Positions 17,673-26,342 of a DNA stretch of 56,048 bases are shown piece by piece. Made by a program: the position numbers and the translations under genes. This DNA is from Nitrospirae bacterium MYbin6. Lineage in GTDB: Bacteria > Nitrospirota > Thermodesulfovibrionia > Thermodesulfovibrionales > Magnetobacteriaceae. Numbering within the stretch: the stretch's first letter is position 1; every line of letters starts with the position of its first letter. The notes beneath the pieces are model-generated. The model had not been told where the DNA came from. It worked only from the letters and a program-made list of their open reading frames with translations, and searched no databases. The stretch is taken from contig PEAC01000010.1 in the NCBI GenBank assembly GCA_002753305.1, positions 1 through 56,048 of the forward strand. The letters are read 5' to 3'.

Positions 17673-17692
17673 GTGACACCAGCCACAGTCAC
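17673..17692 (-). promoter_or_regulatory. inverted repeat at the start of the nirS leader
   Basis: GTGAC and GTCAC arms separated by ten bases sit directly after the predicted -10 box, at the likely first transcribed bases of nirS. It could be an operator or a 5' hairpin. Arms are only five base pairs, so support is weak. Confidence 0.25.
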
Positions 17693-17696
17693 GGTG

Positions 17697-17725
17697 AGTA
17701 TATCACAAAAAAAATAACAAGTCAA
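17697..17725 (-). promoter_or_regulatory. sigma70-type promoter of the nirS operon
   Basis: On the minus strand TTGACT (17725-17720) and TATACT (17702-17697) are spaced by exactly 17 bases. Transcription would start near 17690 and leave a leader of about 258 bases before the nirS ATG at 17431. This is the best promoter match in the intergenic region. Confidence 0.6.
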
Positions 17726-17735
17726 GTGAAATATA

Positions 17736-17761
17736 TTATATACTGGATTTATATACTGGAT
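17736..17761. repeat. perfect tandem 13-bp repeat upstream of the nirS promoter
   Basis: TTATATACTGGAT occurs twice without a gap or mismatch (17736-17748 and 17749-17761). Seen from nirS it spans about 46-71 bases upstream of the predicted transcription start, where an activator would bind. The 13-bp period is slightly more than one helical turn. Confidence 0.6.
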
Positions 17762-17833
17762 GAAAATTATTTAGCATGAGTAAGACACGTTAAAAATTGA
17801 TATAAAAATAACCTACCGTACCTATGCATGCGT

Positions 17834-17868
17834 GTGTGGCATTATCTATGGCGGGGTGTGGCATTATC
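17834..17868. repeat. 13-bp direct repeat with 22-bp period upstream of asd
   Basis: GTGTGGCATTATC occurs at 17834-17846 and again at 17856-17868. The 22-base period places both copies on the same DNA face, two turns apart, about 55-90 bases upstream of the candidate asd -10 box. It may be an operator for asd or a distal site for nirS. Confidence 0.5.
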
Positions 17869-17920
17869 CCATAATTTTGCCGGCGCCACGCAAGGCTTTT
17901 AATATAGGATACAATAAAGT

Positions 17921-17926
17921 TATAAT
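17921..17926 (+). promoter_or_regulatory. candidate -10 element for asd
   Basis: A perfect TATAAT 58 bases before the asd ATG. The expected -35 position (about 17898-17903, TTTAAT by eye) is a poor match, so an activator or a different sigma factor may be needed. Confidence 0.3.
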
Positions 17927-17950
17927 ACCCTTATGCAGTAAAATCACAAA

Positions 17951-17982
17951 AGGAGCGGCTAAGATATAAGGAGCGGTTAAGA
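17951..17982 (+). repeat. near-duplicate 14-bp repeat containing the asd ribosome-binding site
   Basis: AGGAGCGGCTAAGA (17951-17964) and AGGAGCGGTTAAGA (17969-17982) differ at one base. The second copy ends two bases before the asd ATG and supplies the Shine-Dalgarno; the first duplicates it 18 bases upstream. It looks like a small local duplication. Confidence 0.45.
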
Positions 17983-17983
17983 A

Positions 17984-19006
17984 ATGCTAAAGAAAAAAGA
18001 CAAGTACATGGTGGCAGTAGTCGGGGCAACCGGCGCAGTAGGCGGCGAGATGATCTCCATTTTGCAGGAGAGGAAATTCCCCGTAGAGCAGCTCAGGCTT
18101 TTCGCATCAGAAAGGTCGGAAGGCAGGAAACTCCCATACAAGGACGATGAGATAAAAGTTGAAGTCCTGCGGGAAGACGTATTTAAGGGAATAGATATAG
18201 CCCTGTTTTCCGCCGGGGCGCAAAGGAGCAAGGACTTTGCCCCATTTGCAGCCAAAGATGGCTGCGTCGTCATAGACAACTCAAGCGCCTGGAGGATGGA
18301 CCCGCAAATCCCCCTCGTCGTCCCCGAGGTTAACCCCAATGATCTGAAAAAACACACGGGAATCATCGCCAACCCCAACTGCTCAACCATTCAGATGGTC
18401 GTGGCTTTAAAACCCCTTCACGACAAGGCTAAGATAAAGAGAATCGTGGTGTCCACGTTTCAGGCCGTCTCTGGAACCGGCGCTAAGGCCATGGACGAAC
18501 TACTGGAGCAGACCAAGTCGCTCCTCGGCTTTCAGGAGGTTAAGTGCAAAGTCTATCCCCATCAGATTGCCTTTAACTGCCTCCCCCACATCGACTCGTT
18601 TTTAGAAAACGGCTATACGAAAGAAGAGATGAAGATGCTCAACGAAACGCGAAAGATTATGGGCGACAACTCAATCCAGGTGACGGCAACCACAGTGCGC
18701 GTCCCGGTCTTTCGTGGACACTCGGAGTGTGTCAACATCGAGACAGAGATAAAGCTGACGGCCAACGAGGCACGGGCCATACTATCCGAGGCCCCCGGCG
18801 TCATTGTCTTTGACGCACCGGAGAAAAACGTCTACCCGCTGCCCATAGACTGCGCGGGCAAGGATGCCGTCTATGTCGGGCGCATTCGTGAAGACGAATC
18901 CATCCCCTCGGGACTTAACATGTGGATAGTGTCTGACAATCTGAGAAAGGGCGCTGCCCTTAACGCCGTCCAGATAGCCGAGAAGCTCATAGAATTTGCG
19001 CAATAA
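17984..19006 (+). CDS. asd: aspartate-semialdehyde dehydrogenase
   Basis: 340 residues, full length. Asd reduces aspartyl phosphate to the semialdehyde with NADPH, feeding lysine, diaminopimelate, threonine and methionine synthesis. Visible motifs are the dinucleotide loop VVGATGAVGGEM, the active-site Cys133 in ANPNCSTIQMV, and the later FRGHSECVNIETE with the base His. A clear GGAG lies before the ATG. gspE starts four bases after the stop, so asd probably co-transcribes with the secretion genes, a pairing without obvious functional logic. Confidence 0.96.
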   Translation: MLKKKDKYMVAVVGATGAVGGEMISILQERKFPVEQLRLFASERSEGRKLPYKDDEIKVEVLREDVFKGIDIALFSAGAQRSKDFAPFAAKDGCVVIDNSSAWRMDPQIPLVVPEVNPNDLKKHTGIIANPNCSTIQMVVALKPLHDKAKIKRIVVSTFQAVSGTGAKAMDELLEQTKSLLGFQEVKCKVYPHQIAFNCLPHIDSFLENGYTKEEMKMLNETRKIMGDNSIQVTATTVRVPVFRGHSECVNIETEIKLTANEARAILSEAPGVIVFDAPEKNVYPLPIDCAGKDAVYVGRIREDESIPSGLNMWIVSDNLRKGAALNAVQIAEKLIEFAQ

Positions 19007-19010
19007 CCTG

Positions 19011-20531
19011 ATGAACAGAGAGATTCAAACGGTTAAACAAGAGGATTTTCCACGCGTTCCCATAGTCCTTGACGGCATATCCTCGCGCTTTATCGGCAGC
19101 AATTTAATCATCCCCATAGATATCGAAGACAACCGCCTGAAGGTCATCATGGCAAGGCCGTGGGACATCGGCACAATAGACGCCCTCTCAGTGGCAACGG
19201 GATATGAAGTCGAGGCCCTTGGGGCGGCCGAGTCCGAGGTTCGTGAGTATATCGAGAAGTTCTACAGCAGGGAATCCAACATCAACAAGATTATCGAGGA
19301 CATGAGCGACGTCAGCTTCGACTCCGCAAGCGACTACGACGAGGACATCGACCACCTTAAGGGGCTTGCCTCTGAGGCCCCGATTATTAAACTCGTAAAC
19401 CTCCTGATCTCAAGGGCCGTGCAGTCCAGGGCTAGCGATATCCACATCGAACCCTTCGAGAACGAGCTCAAGGTAAGATACCGCATAGACGGCGTCCTTA
19501 AAGAGGTCGAATCCACGCCGAAGAAACTCCAGCCCGCCATTATCTCAAGAATAAAGATAATGGCCAAGCTAAACATAGCAGAACGCCGCTTGCCCCAGGA
19601 CGGCAGAATAAAACTCAAAATTGCGCTTAAAGAAATCGACATGCGCGTCTCCACCGTGCCGACCCTCTACGGTGAGAGCATCGTCATGAGAATCCTCGAC
19701 AAGGAGTCCATTGTCATAAACCTTACGCAGCTTGGCTTCCCGGATGACATCCTGCGCGGCTTTAACAACCTGATAACAAAGCCCCACGGCATTATCCTGG
19801 TAACAGGCCCCACAGGCAGCGGCAAGACCACAACACTCTACGGTGCGCTGGATAAAATCAACTCATCTGAAAAGAAGATCATAACGGTCGAAGACCCAAT
19901 TGAGTACCACCTCAACGGCATTAACCAGATACAGGTGAAGCAGCAAATCGGCCTCAATTTTGCCAATACCCTCAGACACATAGTCAGGCAAGACCCTGAC
20001 ATCATAATGATAGGAGAGATCCGGGACCTCGAGACGGCAGAGATAGCCATTCAATCGGCCCTGACCGGGCACCTTGTGTTTTCGACACTGCACACAAACG
20101 ACGCCCCCTCCGCTGTAACGCGGCTTATTGACATGGGGGTCGAGGGGTTTCTGCTTACGTCCACGCTTCGTGGCGTCCTCGCGCAGCGCCTTATCCGCAT
20201 AGTGTGCAATCAATGTAAGACCATTGACGAGGAGGCGGCCTCCCCCGACGAACTTGAGTTAATCGGCCTGAGCCCCGATGTCACCCTATATAAGGGCACG
20301 GGCTGTGAGCAGTGTGCCGGTACGGGGTTTTTCGGCAGAAAAGGTATATATGAGTTTCTCGTCGTGGATGACGAGCTGAAAAAAGCCATTCTCAAAAGTA
20401 CCGATTCGACCGAACTCAGGCGCATAGCAAAGAGACATGGTATGAAGACACTTATAGAGAGCGGTGCGGAAAAGGTTCAGGCAGGGCAGACCACCATATC
20501 CGAGGTCCTCAGGGTTACGCAGGAGGTATAG
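19011..20531 (+). CDS. gspE: type II secretion / type IV pilus assembly ATPase, GspE/PilB family
   Basis: 506 residues from the ATG at 19011, four bases after asd; the TTG at 18996 would overlap asd. The N-terminal MshEN-type domain (residues about 20-95) precedes the ATPase core: Walker A TGPTGSGKT (residues 265-273), the Asp box VEDPIEYHL, Walker B IMIGEIRD and the His box GHLVFSTLHTND. Two CxxC pairs (IVCNQCK and GCEQCAGTGFFGR) form the zinc finger usual in GspE and PilB. It powers assembly of a pseudopilus or pilus. gspF and a gspH-like gene follow, so a type II system or a hybrid pilus is likely; the rest of the set is not in the window. Confidence 0.92.
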   Translation: MNREIQTVKQEDFPRVPIVLDGISSRFIGSNLIIPIDIEDNRLKVIMARPWDIGTIDALSVATGYEVEALGAAESEVREYIEKFYSRESNINKIIEDMSDVSFDSASDYDEDIDHLKGLASEAPIIKLVNLLISRAVQSRASDIHIEPFENELKVRYRIDGVLKEVESTPKKLQPAIISRIKIMAKLNIAERRLPQDGRIKLKIALKEIDMRVSTVPTLYGESIVMRILDKESIVINLTQLGFPDDILRGFNNLITKPHGIILVTGPTGSGKTTTLYGALDKINSSEKKIITVEDPIEYHLNGINQIQVKQQIGLNFANTLRHIVRQDPDIIMIGEIRDLETAEIAIQSALTGHLVFSTLHTNDAPSAVTRLIDMGVEGFLLTSTLRGVLAQRLIRIVCNQCKTIDEEAASPDELELIGLSPDVTLYKGTGCEQCAGTGFFGRKGIYEFLVVDDELKKAILKSTDSTELRRIAKRHGMKTLIESGAEKVQAGQTTISEVLRVTQEV

Positions 20532-20532
20532 C

Positions 20533-21726
20533 ATACCCCTGTTTTACTATAAGGCGGCCTCATGGGAGGGAGACCACCGCGATGGCGTCATAAACGCCCC
20601 CGATGAGGAATCCGTCGTCAGCACACTCAAAGACTCGCGCCTTATTCCGATTTCAATTACGCGATCCGAGCCAAAAACCAGGGTTGGGATATTTAAGAAA
20701 ACCGGCTCAAAGGAGTTGCTCAACTTTACAACGGAGCTTGCAGCACTCTTAGGGGCTGGGCTGCCCCTTGACAGAAGCCTTAGTATTTTAGGGGAGATCT
20801 CCGGGGACACCGCAATGCGTACAATCGTTCAGTCGCTCCTGAAGACCATACGCGAGGGGAACTCATTTTCAGAGTCGCTCTCCAAACACCCCAGGGTATT
20901 TACACGCCTTTATGTCAATATGATTAAGGCCGCCGAGGCCGGTGGTGTTATTGAGGCCGTTATGGAGAAACTTGCCGGTTATCTTGAGACATCAAGCGAA
21001 CTCAAAGACCATATATATTCGGCGATGATATATCCGGTGCTTCTTGCCTCAACCGGGTTTGTATCCGTGCTTATACTGCTGGCCTATGTTATCCCACAGT
21101 TTTCCATGATATTTGAAGAGCTTGGTGAGACCCTTCCCCTGCCAACTCAGATACTGATGATGATAAGCGGATTCTTCAGCGACTACTGGTGGGTGGTAGT
21201 GGGCGTAGTTGCCGTGACATTTTACTTTTACAGGAGATACTCGCGCACGGAGGAGGGACGCTATAATCTGGATGCCTTTAAGCTCAGGACGTTTCGTGCG
21301 ATTGTCGTAACAATAGAGACTGCAAGGTTCTCAAGGACTCTGGGTACGCTGCTCAAAAGTGGCGTACCCCTGCTTGAGGCCCTCAGAAACGTAAAAGACG
21401 TGATAAATAATCTTATCATCAGGGGCGCTATTGAGGAAATCATAAAGGGGGCGAAAGAGGGAAAGGGGCTTGCCGGGCCGCTTGCAGCAGCGAATCTCTT
21501 CCCCTCGCTTGCCATTTCCATGATGAAAGTAGGCGAGGAGACCGGGGCGCTTGACGATATGCTCCTGAAGGTGGCCTCTACGTACGAAAAAATCCTCAGA
21601 ACCCTGGTGCGAAGGCTTATAAGCATCCTTGAGCCGGCCATGATACTCATTATGGCAGTCATTGTGGCCTTTATTGTAATCTCCATGCTCATGGCCATAT
21701 TCAGTCTGAATGAAATCCCAATGTAA
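20533..21726 (+). CDS. gspF: type II secretion inner membrane protein, GspF/PilC family
   Basis: About 397 residues if translation begins at ATA 20533, giving the family-typical opening PLFYYKAASWEG six bases after a perfect AGGAGG. The other in-frame start, GTG at 20464, would overlap gspE by 68 bases and add a basic stretch not seen in the family. Two T2SSF domains are present (FTTELAALLGAGLPLDRSL and FSRTLGTLLKSGVPLLEALR), with membrane segments near VLLASTGFVSVLILLAYVI, WWVVVGVVAVTFYFY and MILIMAVIVAFIVISML. GspF is the polytopic platform that couples GspE to pseudopilus growth. Its 3' end overlaps the next gene by 17 bases. Confidence 0.9.
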   Translation: MPLFYYKAASWEGDHRDGVINAPDEESVVSTLKDSRLIPISITRSEPKTRVGIFKKTGSKELLNFTTELAALLGAGLPLDRSLSILGEISGDTAMRTIVQSLLKTIREGNSFSESLSKHPRVFTRLYVNMIKAAEAGGVIEAVMEKLAGYLETSSELKDHIYSAMIYPVLLASTGFVSVLILLAYVIPQFSMIFEELGETLPLPTQILMMISGFFSDYWWVVVGVVAVTFYFYRRYSRTEEGRYNLDAFKLRTFRAIVVTIETARFSRTLGTLLKSGVPLLEALRNVKDVINNLIIRGAIEEIIKGAKEGKGLAGPLAAANLFPSLAISMMKVGEETGALDDMLLKVASTYEKILRTLVRRLISILEPAMILIMAVIVAFIVISMLMAIFSLNEIPM

Positions 21727-22156
21727 TCTCCAAAGGGGCTTTACGCTCATTGAGGTCATCGTAACGATGCTGATAATTGCCGTGGCGCTGTCGGTTGTGG
21801 CCGTAAGGTTGACATCCAGAATGCCCGATACGGCGTTGAAATCGGCGGCAAGAAAGCTGGGGGCAGACCTGAGATACGCCTCCGTCCTGAGCACCTCCAA
21901 AGGTAAGGACATGACTCTCACCGTTGATCTTGACGCCCTCAGTTACACATTAAACGGCAGGACGAGGGGATTTCCAGAAAACACAAAAATAGTAATCGAA
22001 GACCCCGAAGACGGGCAGATCAGAAGTGGCCGCTGGCATGTGGTGTTTTATGCCGGCGGAGGCTCATCCAGCGGGGAGATTAACCTGTCCATCGGGAAAA
22101 AAACCTATAGGATTACCATTGACCCCGTGGTCGGGTCGGTGTTGACGATGCACTAA
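21710..22156 (+). CDS. type II secretion minor pseudopilin (GspH/FimT-like)
   Basis: 148 residues with a class III signal peptide: the short basic leader ends at QRG, and FTLIEV begins the hydrophobic helix (VIVTMLIIAVALSVVAVRL). The body is a small beta-rich pseudopilin domain (GRWHVVFYAGGGSSSGEINL) with a closing segment YRITIDPVVGSVLTMH, as in GspH/FimT. It is processed by a prepilin peptidase encoded elsewhere. The gene overlaps gspF by 17 bases and is the last of the secretion set: 13 bases later the oppositely oriented restriction gene ends, so the expected gspG, I, J, K, D, L and M genes are missing here. Confidence 0.82.
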   Translation: MKSQCNLQRGFTLIEVIVTMLIIAVALSVVAVRLTSRMPDTALKSAARKLGADLRYASVLSTSKGKDMTLTVDLDALSYTLNGRTRGFPENTKIVIEDPEDGQIRSGRWHVVFYAGGGSSSGEINLSIGKKTYRITIDPVVGSVLTMH

Positions 22157-22169
22157 CCCCAAAATGCCG

Positions 22170-24704
22170 TCAAGCCATGTCCTCTATCATACGGGTAAAT
22201 TCCTTCTTCCACTGATCGCTATGTACAACGGTAGATTTGATGGGATGCTGTTTGACAGCTTGCATGAAGGTGGTAGAATCAATCTGCATGGTTTTTGATA
22301 GTTGATCGGCCATTGAGAATACGTCCTCTTTGTATTTGGTGTCATCGTTGTTTTTAAGGTGAATACCTTTTGTTTCCACAATGAATATCTTGAAATTATC
22401 GTTGCCGTCGTAGTCGGTAGAAAATACAAAATCAGGGAAAATACGGTTTTTCTGCCAGCCTTGCAGGGAGTACCCTGTGCGTGAAATGTTGCGCCACCAG
22501 AAATAAAGTTGTGTTTGTTCTTCCAAAAACCAGGCCACATCGCGCTCGAAATCATTGTAGGTATCTTCGAGTTCAATATCGAACAAGGAAAGTTGCAAGG
22601 GTTGACCACATTTATCAGTGAGACGCCTGGTATCTTTGACTTGCCTTGGAGAAAACAGTCTTGCCCTGGCTTTTTCATCCGCAATAATTGTGAAGCGTAT
22701 ATCGCCATTTTCGAGGCCGTTATCAAAAACCAGCTTTGCCAGCCGGTCTTTTTCAGCCTGAATATGCTGCCTGGCCTGTTCCACAATATAGATAAAGCTG
22801 CCCGCCACCATGTTGACGCCATGTTTGGCTTGAAGGCCGTCCAAAATCCGCTCCGTTACGCTATTGGCAATCCAGGGATTAGGAATCAAATCGTCGGAAA
22901 GCACACGCGCCAGATAAAACGGATCAAGTGCGTTCACATTGGAAACAATCCGCCGCACATCATGCGGCCATATGACACTGTCCCCACCACGTCCCAACCC
23001 CACCGCATAAATTACACCGGCTGGCTTGTATTTTGAGAGCGGCATGTCCAGCAATTTCGCCAAATCCACTTCCTGCCAATTAATATGGGCTTCAATGTCC
23101 ATTGCATAACTGACAGGCCGCCAGCGGTCTTTCCCCTCTCGTCGGGCAAAAAGTGGAAGGAAGGACACGCTTACGGCTTTTTTAAATTTATCGCGCACAG
23201 TGGACGTTATCATCTTTGGCATGCCTTCCTCCGACGCTCCGTCAATCGCCAGCCGCCCAACAAAATCGCCCAGGCCTTCTTTTTCAAAACCTTCCTTAAT
23301 CTGTTCCAGCATGGCGGTCGGCTGTTGTTGGTATGCGTAAACATAGCTTTCATCCAAGGCCAGCACTCCTGTTTTACGGGCATTGGGTTGGCGCAAAATA
23401 CGCCCCACCAATTGTGTCAAAGACGTTTTAGCCCCCGCGTTTGTGAGGATGGCCAGCACATAGGCAAAGGGGCAGTCCCAGCCTTCCTGCAGGGCGTATT
23501 TCGTGATGATAAAGCGTATTTGGCATTGCCGCGACAACAGGCCGTCATCGTCGTCCACATCTTCTAAATCGTCCTTATTACTGGACTTGATGGCGATTTC
23601 CTCCGGCCTGATGCCATGCACTTCAATCAGGTGCTGCTTAATCTGTTCGGTATGGGTGTGGCGGTTGTCGTCGCGCGTATCCCTGCCGGTACGCTCCACC
23701 TGAATGAGCAAAATGGGGCGGATATAGCGGCCTGATTCCGCCTCATAATCGCGGGCAGTTTCTTCAAGTCCTTTGCGCTTTTCAATGCCATGCCGAAGCG
23801 TATCGCGCCAGTCCCAATTAATCTCATTGGTTATATGCAGGTCAAGTTTGAGCATATCTTCACGCTCCAAATCCCGTCCGCTTACTGTTACAAGTTTATT
23901 GGCCGCCGCTTTTGGAGTAGCAGAAAGTTCCAGGACAATGCACGGATTAAAAGCGGCAATCGTGGCTTGCGCCAGTTTGCCATAGGCCTTGTGGCCTTCG
24001 TCCAGGATGACAAGCGGATTGAGCAGCCGCAGCGTATTACCCATTGAAGTCTTTACCCGCCGTTTCAGAATGTCGTCTTTGCTGCCGAAATGGTCGAGGT
24101 TAGGGATTTTCTCCAGCAGGGCCTCATGTTCGACGGTTGCGTCCTCCAAGGGAAAAAACTGATCGAAGCCGCCGCTGTCCTGAAAGAGTTTCAGCGTCTC
24201 CTTGTTCTTCCGGTTGGCAGACGGCAACATAAGCAAAAGTACAACCAGAGTTTCCAGCACATCGGACGGCGAAAAGTGGTCGGTCTTTTCAATAATTTGA
24301 GTCCGTCCACCGGTAATAAGGTCAAGATGCTGCCGGTAGGGGTGGTCCTTGTCGCGCAAGGCTTTAAGCGTTTGCTGATAAATCTGTCTGGTCGGCACAA
24401 CCCACAGCACAAGGCCGGTCTTTGATCGGCGATAATGCAGATTTACAAGATCAATAATCTTGACCGCCAGAAAGGTCTTGCCGCCGCCAGTGGGGACTTT
24501 CAGACAAAAATTGGGGAGAGGGCGGTTAAGGCCGTCAACCTTGCCGTGGTACTGCCCAAGCTTCTCAATCTTGCTCCAAGCACGTTCAGGAAAATCAATT
24601 TCATTGTTGGGATTTTCGTCGGCCCTCTTTTTCCATTCAGCCAACTTTTGCAGGTAGTTATCCACCTGTTTAAGGGCATCTTGCTGAAACTGTTTCAGTT
24701 CCAT
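22170..24704 (-). CDS. res: type III restriction-modification enzyme, Res (helicase-nuclease) subunit
   Basis: 844 residues. An SF2 helicase/translocase core has Walker A LKVPTGGGKTFLA (residues 68-80), the DEGH box VILDEGHKAYG, ELSATPKA, and motif VI TQLVGRILRQPNA. The C-terminal nuclease domain shows FPDFVFS and IFIVETKGIHL, the PD-ExK pattern of type III Res proteins. Res cuts unmethylated DNA after ATP-dependent movement, only together with Mod. Its start is two bases after the mod stop, so the two form an operon read leftwards. No frameshift is seen, so the subunit looks intact. Confidence 0.95.
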   Translation of the reverse strand: MELKQFQQDALKQVDNYLQKLAEWKKRADENPNNEIDFPERAWSKIEKLGQYHGKVDGLNRPLPNFCLKVPTGGGKTFLAVKIIDLVNLHYRRSKTGLVLWVVPTRQIYQQTLKALRDKDHPYRQHLDLITGGRTQIIEKTDHFSPSDVLETLVVLLLMLPSANRKNKETLKLFQDSGGFDQFFPLEDATVEHEALLEKIPNLDHFGSKDDILKRRVKTSMGNTLRLLNPLVILDEGHKAYGKLAQATIAAFNPCIVLELSATPKAAANKLVTVSGRDLEREDMLKLDLHITNEINWDWRDTLRHGIEKRKGLEETARDYEAESGRYIRPILLIQVERTGRDTRDDNRHTHTEQIKQHLIEVHGIRPEEIAIKSSNKDDLEDVDDDDGLLSRQCQIRFIITKYALQEGWDCPFAYVLAILTNAGAKTSLTQLVGRILRQPNARKTGVLALDESYVYAYQQQPTAMLEQIKEGFEKEGLGDFVGRLAIDGASEEGMPKMITSTVRDKFKKAVSVSFLPLFARREGKDRWRPVSYAMDIEAHINWQEVDLAKLLDMPLSKYKPAGVIYAVGLGRGGDSVIWPHDVRRIVSNVNALDPFYLARVLSDDLIPNPWIANSVTERILDGLQAKHGVNMVAGSFIYIVEQARQHIQAEKDRLAKLVFDNGLENGDIRFTIIADEKARARLFSPRQVKDTRRLTDKCGQPLQLSLFDIELEDTYNDFERDVAWFLEEQTQLYFWWRNISRTGYSLQGWQKNRIFPDFVFSTDYDGNDNFKIFIVETKGIHLKNNDDTKYKEDVFSMADQLSKTMQIDSTTFMQAVKQHPIKSTVVHSDQWKKEFTRMIEDMA

Positions 24705-24706
24705 GC

Positions 24707-26335
24707 TTATGCCTCCGTCTTTTTCTTGCCGCCCGCAAGCTGGTAAATTTCATAGGGCAGACGGGCGAAGTCTATGCCGAAGCGGTCAAGATATTCCTGG
24801 TCGAGATATTTGGTCGGCGCGAATATCAGCCGCCGCTTGCCGCCAACTTTCCACTCAGGCAGTTCTTCGGCCTGTGTCAGCGTCAAAGCGGTATTTTTTA
24901 GATATTCAATATCACGTTGATAAAACAGATAGACGTGATAATTCCGGCTCTCGCCGATGTAATTTTTTTCAGCCTCCAATTCCTTTTCGTTCCATTGTTC
25001 GCCAGTGGCCATAAAGAAAACGTAACGAGCAAGTTCCTTATATTGCGGCAGGTTTGTGCCGTTTAGAATGGTTTGAATTTCAACCGGGTTGCCGAGTTCA
25101 AAATAACTGAACGTCCCGCCCAAACCTTCTTTCAGATCTTCGTCCCTGGCGTTCGGCACACCTTTGATAACGCGTCGCACACGCTCCGCCGTGATGGCGT
25201 CGGCATAATCCAGCATTTCAATAAGCACAAATTTACGGTTGCCCCCGTCTTCTTTGTTCAGGGCAAGGACGGCATGGGCGGTCGTGCCAGAACCGGCGAA
25301 GGAGTCGAGGATAATGTCATTTGGTCGGACAAAACCAATTTCGATTAGAGATTTCACAAGTCTTATTGGTTTTGGGTTATCAAACTCACCTTTTTTTCCA
25401 AAAATCTCGGCAAGCATGTCTGTAGCTTCTTGGTTGTGCCCAAACTGATCGTGAGGCCACCAATTCGTGGCACATTGTCCTTCTTCTTCCCGTTCAATCT
25501 TAAAATACTTTTTACGCGGCAATCCATCACCGTTTTTTGTGAATACAATCCTGTTATCCGCCAACAAAGTCATGTAAGTACTTTCTTCTCCCATCCACTC
25601 TTCATCATATATTTTTCCTGTCGGTAAGATGATTTTATATCTTGTTCCAGACTGGCCTTCCCCGACCTTCCACGGTTTACTTGCCCAGTCGCCACGCGGG
25701 TCATTATCTGGATTTGCAAAATTCCCAGTAATTTCCGTTTTTCCAATACCTGTTCTTTTATATGCTTCAGCATTCTTAAAATAAGCAAAAATGGACTCAC
25801 AAACCTTTGCTATCATCTTGGTTTTATCGTTTGGCTGATTGTGTCTTCTTCTCCAACTAATTCTTCCCGCAAAATTATTCTCTCCAAAAATCTCACATAG
25901 GGCGCATTTAAGGTTTGCTTCTTCATTATCATCAATACTGATAAATATAACACCGTCTTCTGACAACAAATCCCGCAGCAATCTCATCCTCGGCCACATC
26001 ATGCAAAGCCACTTGTCGTGGCGCGTCAGGTCTTCCTTATCCACCACCTTGCCAAGCCATTCTTTTATCATCGGATCGTTGACGTTGTCGTTATAAACCC
26101 ATCCCTCGTTGCCGGTGTTGTAGGGTGGATCAATGTAGATGCACTTGATTTTGCCCTGGTGGGTGGGGAGCAAGGCTTTCAGTGCAGCCAGATTGTCGCC
26201 GTGAATAATCACGTTGTCGTGGAGGCTGATCTTGTCCGTGACACTCTTGGCCCTAACCGGTTTCAACTCATGGAAGGGTACAACCAAGTGATGGTTTTGA
26301 ACAAGCTGTTTGCCTTTGAATTGCAGTGTAGGCAT
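24707..26335 (-). CDS. mod: type III restriction-modification DNA methyltransferase, Mod subunit
   Basis: 542 residues. The catalytic motif DPPYNTG (residues 69-75) comes before the SAM-binding motif DSFAGSGTTAHAV (about residue 345), the order of beta-class N6-adenine methyltransferases, with the target-recognition region between them. Mod sets the recognition sequence for both modification and restriction; that sequence cannot be read from the protein. No simple-sequence tract suggesting phase variation is visible in the coding region. The small TIR-like frame ends eight bases upstream of the ATG, in the same direction. Confidence 0.95.
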   Translation of the reverse strand: MPTLQFKGKQLVQNHHLVVPFHELKPVRAKSVTDKISLHDNVIIHGDNLAALKALLPTHQGKIKCIYIDPPYNTGNEGWVYNDNVNDPMIKEWLGKVVDKEDLTRHDKWLCMMWPRMRLLRDLLSEDGVIFISIDDNEEANLKCALCEIFGENNFAGRISWRRRHNQPNDKTKMIAKVCESIFAYFKNAEAYKRTGIGKTEITGNFANPDNDPRGDWASKPWKVGEGQSGTRYKIILPTGKIYDEEWMGEESTYMTLLADNRIVFTKNGDGLPRKKYFKIEREEEGQCATNWWPHDQFGHNQEATDMLAEIFGKKGEFDNPKPIRLVKSLIEIGFVRPNDIILDSFAGSGTTAHAVLALNKEDGGNRKFVLIEMLDYADAITAERVRRVIKGVPNARDEDLKEGLGGTFSYFELGNPVEIQTILNGTNLPQYKELARYVFFMATGEQWNEKELEAEKNYIGESRNYHVYLFYQRDIEYLKNTALTLTQAEELPEWKVGGKRRLIFAPTKYLDQEYLDRFGIDFARLPYEIYQLAGGKKKTEA

Positions 26336-26342
26336 AACTGAA

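Larger units (their letters stand above)
17432..17983. other. divergent nirS-asd intergenic region
   Basis: 552 bases, no gene. It holds a strong promoter pair for nirS (17697-17725), a perfect tandem 13-bp repeat upstream of it, an inverted repeat at the predicted nirS start of transcription, a second 13-bp repeat pair closer to asd, and a candidate asd promoter. The nirS leader would be about 250 bases long. No FNR-type palindrome, lysine riboswitch or tRNA is recognisable. Confidence 0.7.

Noticed and set aside
17834..17880. Sigma54 promoter in the TGGCAT repeats
   Set aside because: The GG and GC doublets do not have the required ten-base spacing in either copy.
17762..17983. Lysine riboswitch in front of asd
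   Set aside because: The space is large enough, but none of the conserved aptamer sequences or stems could be recognised.
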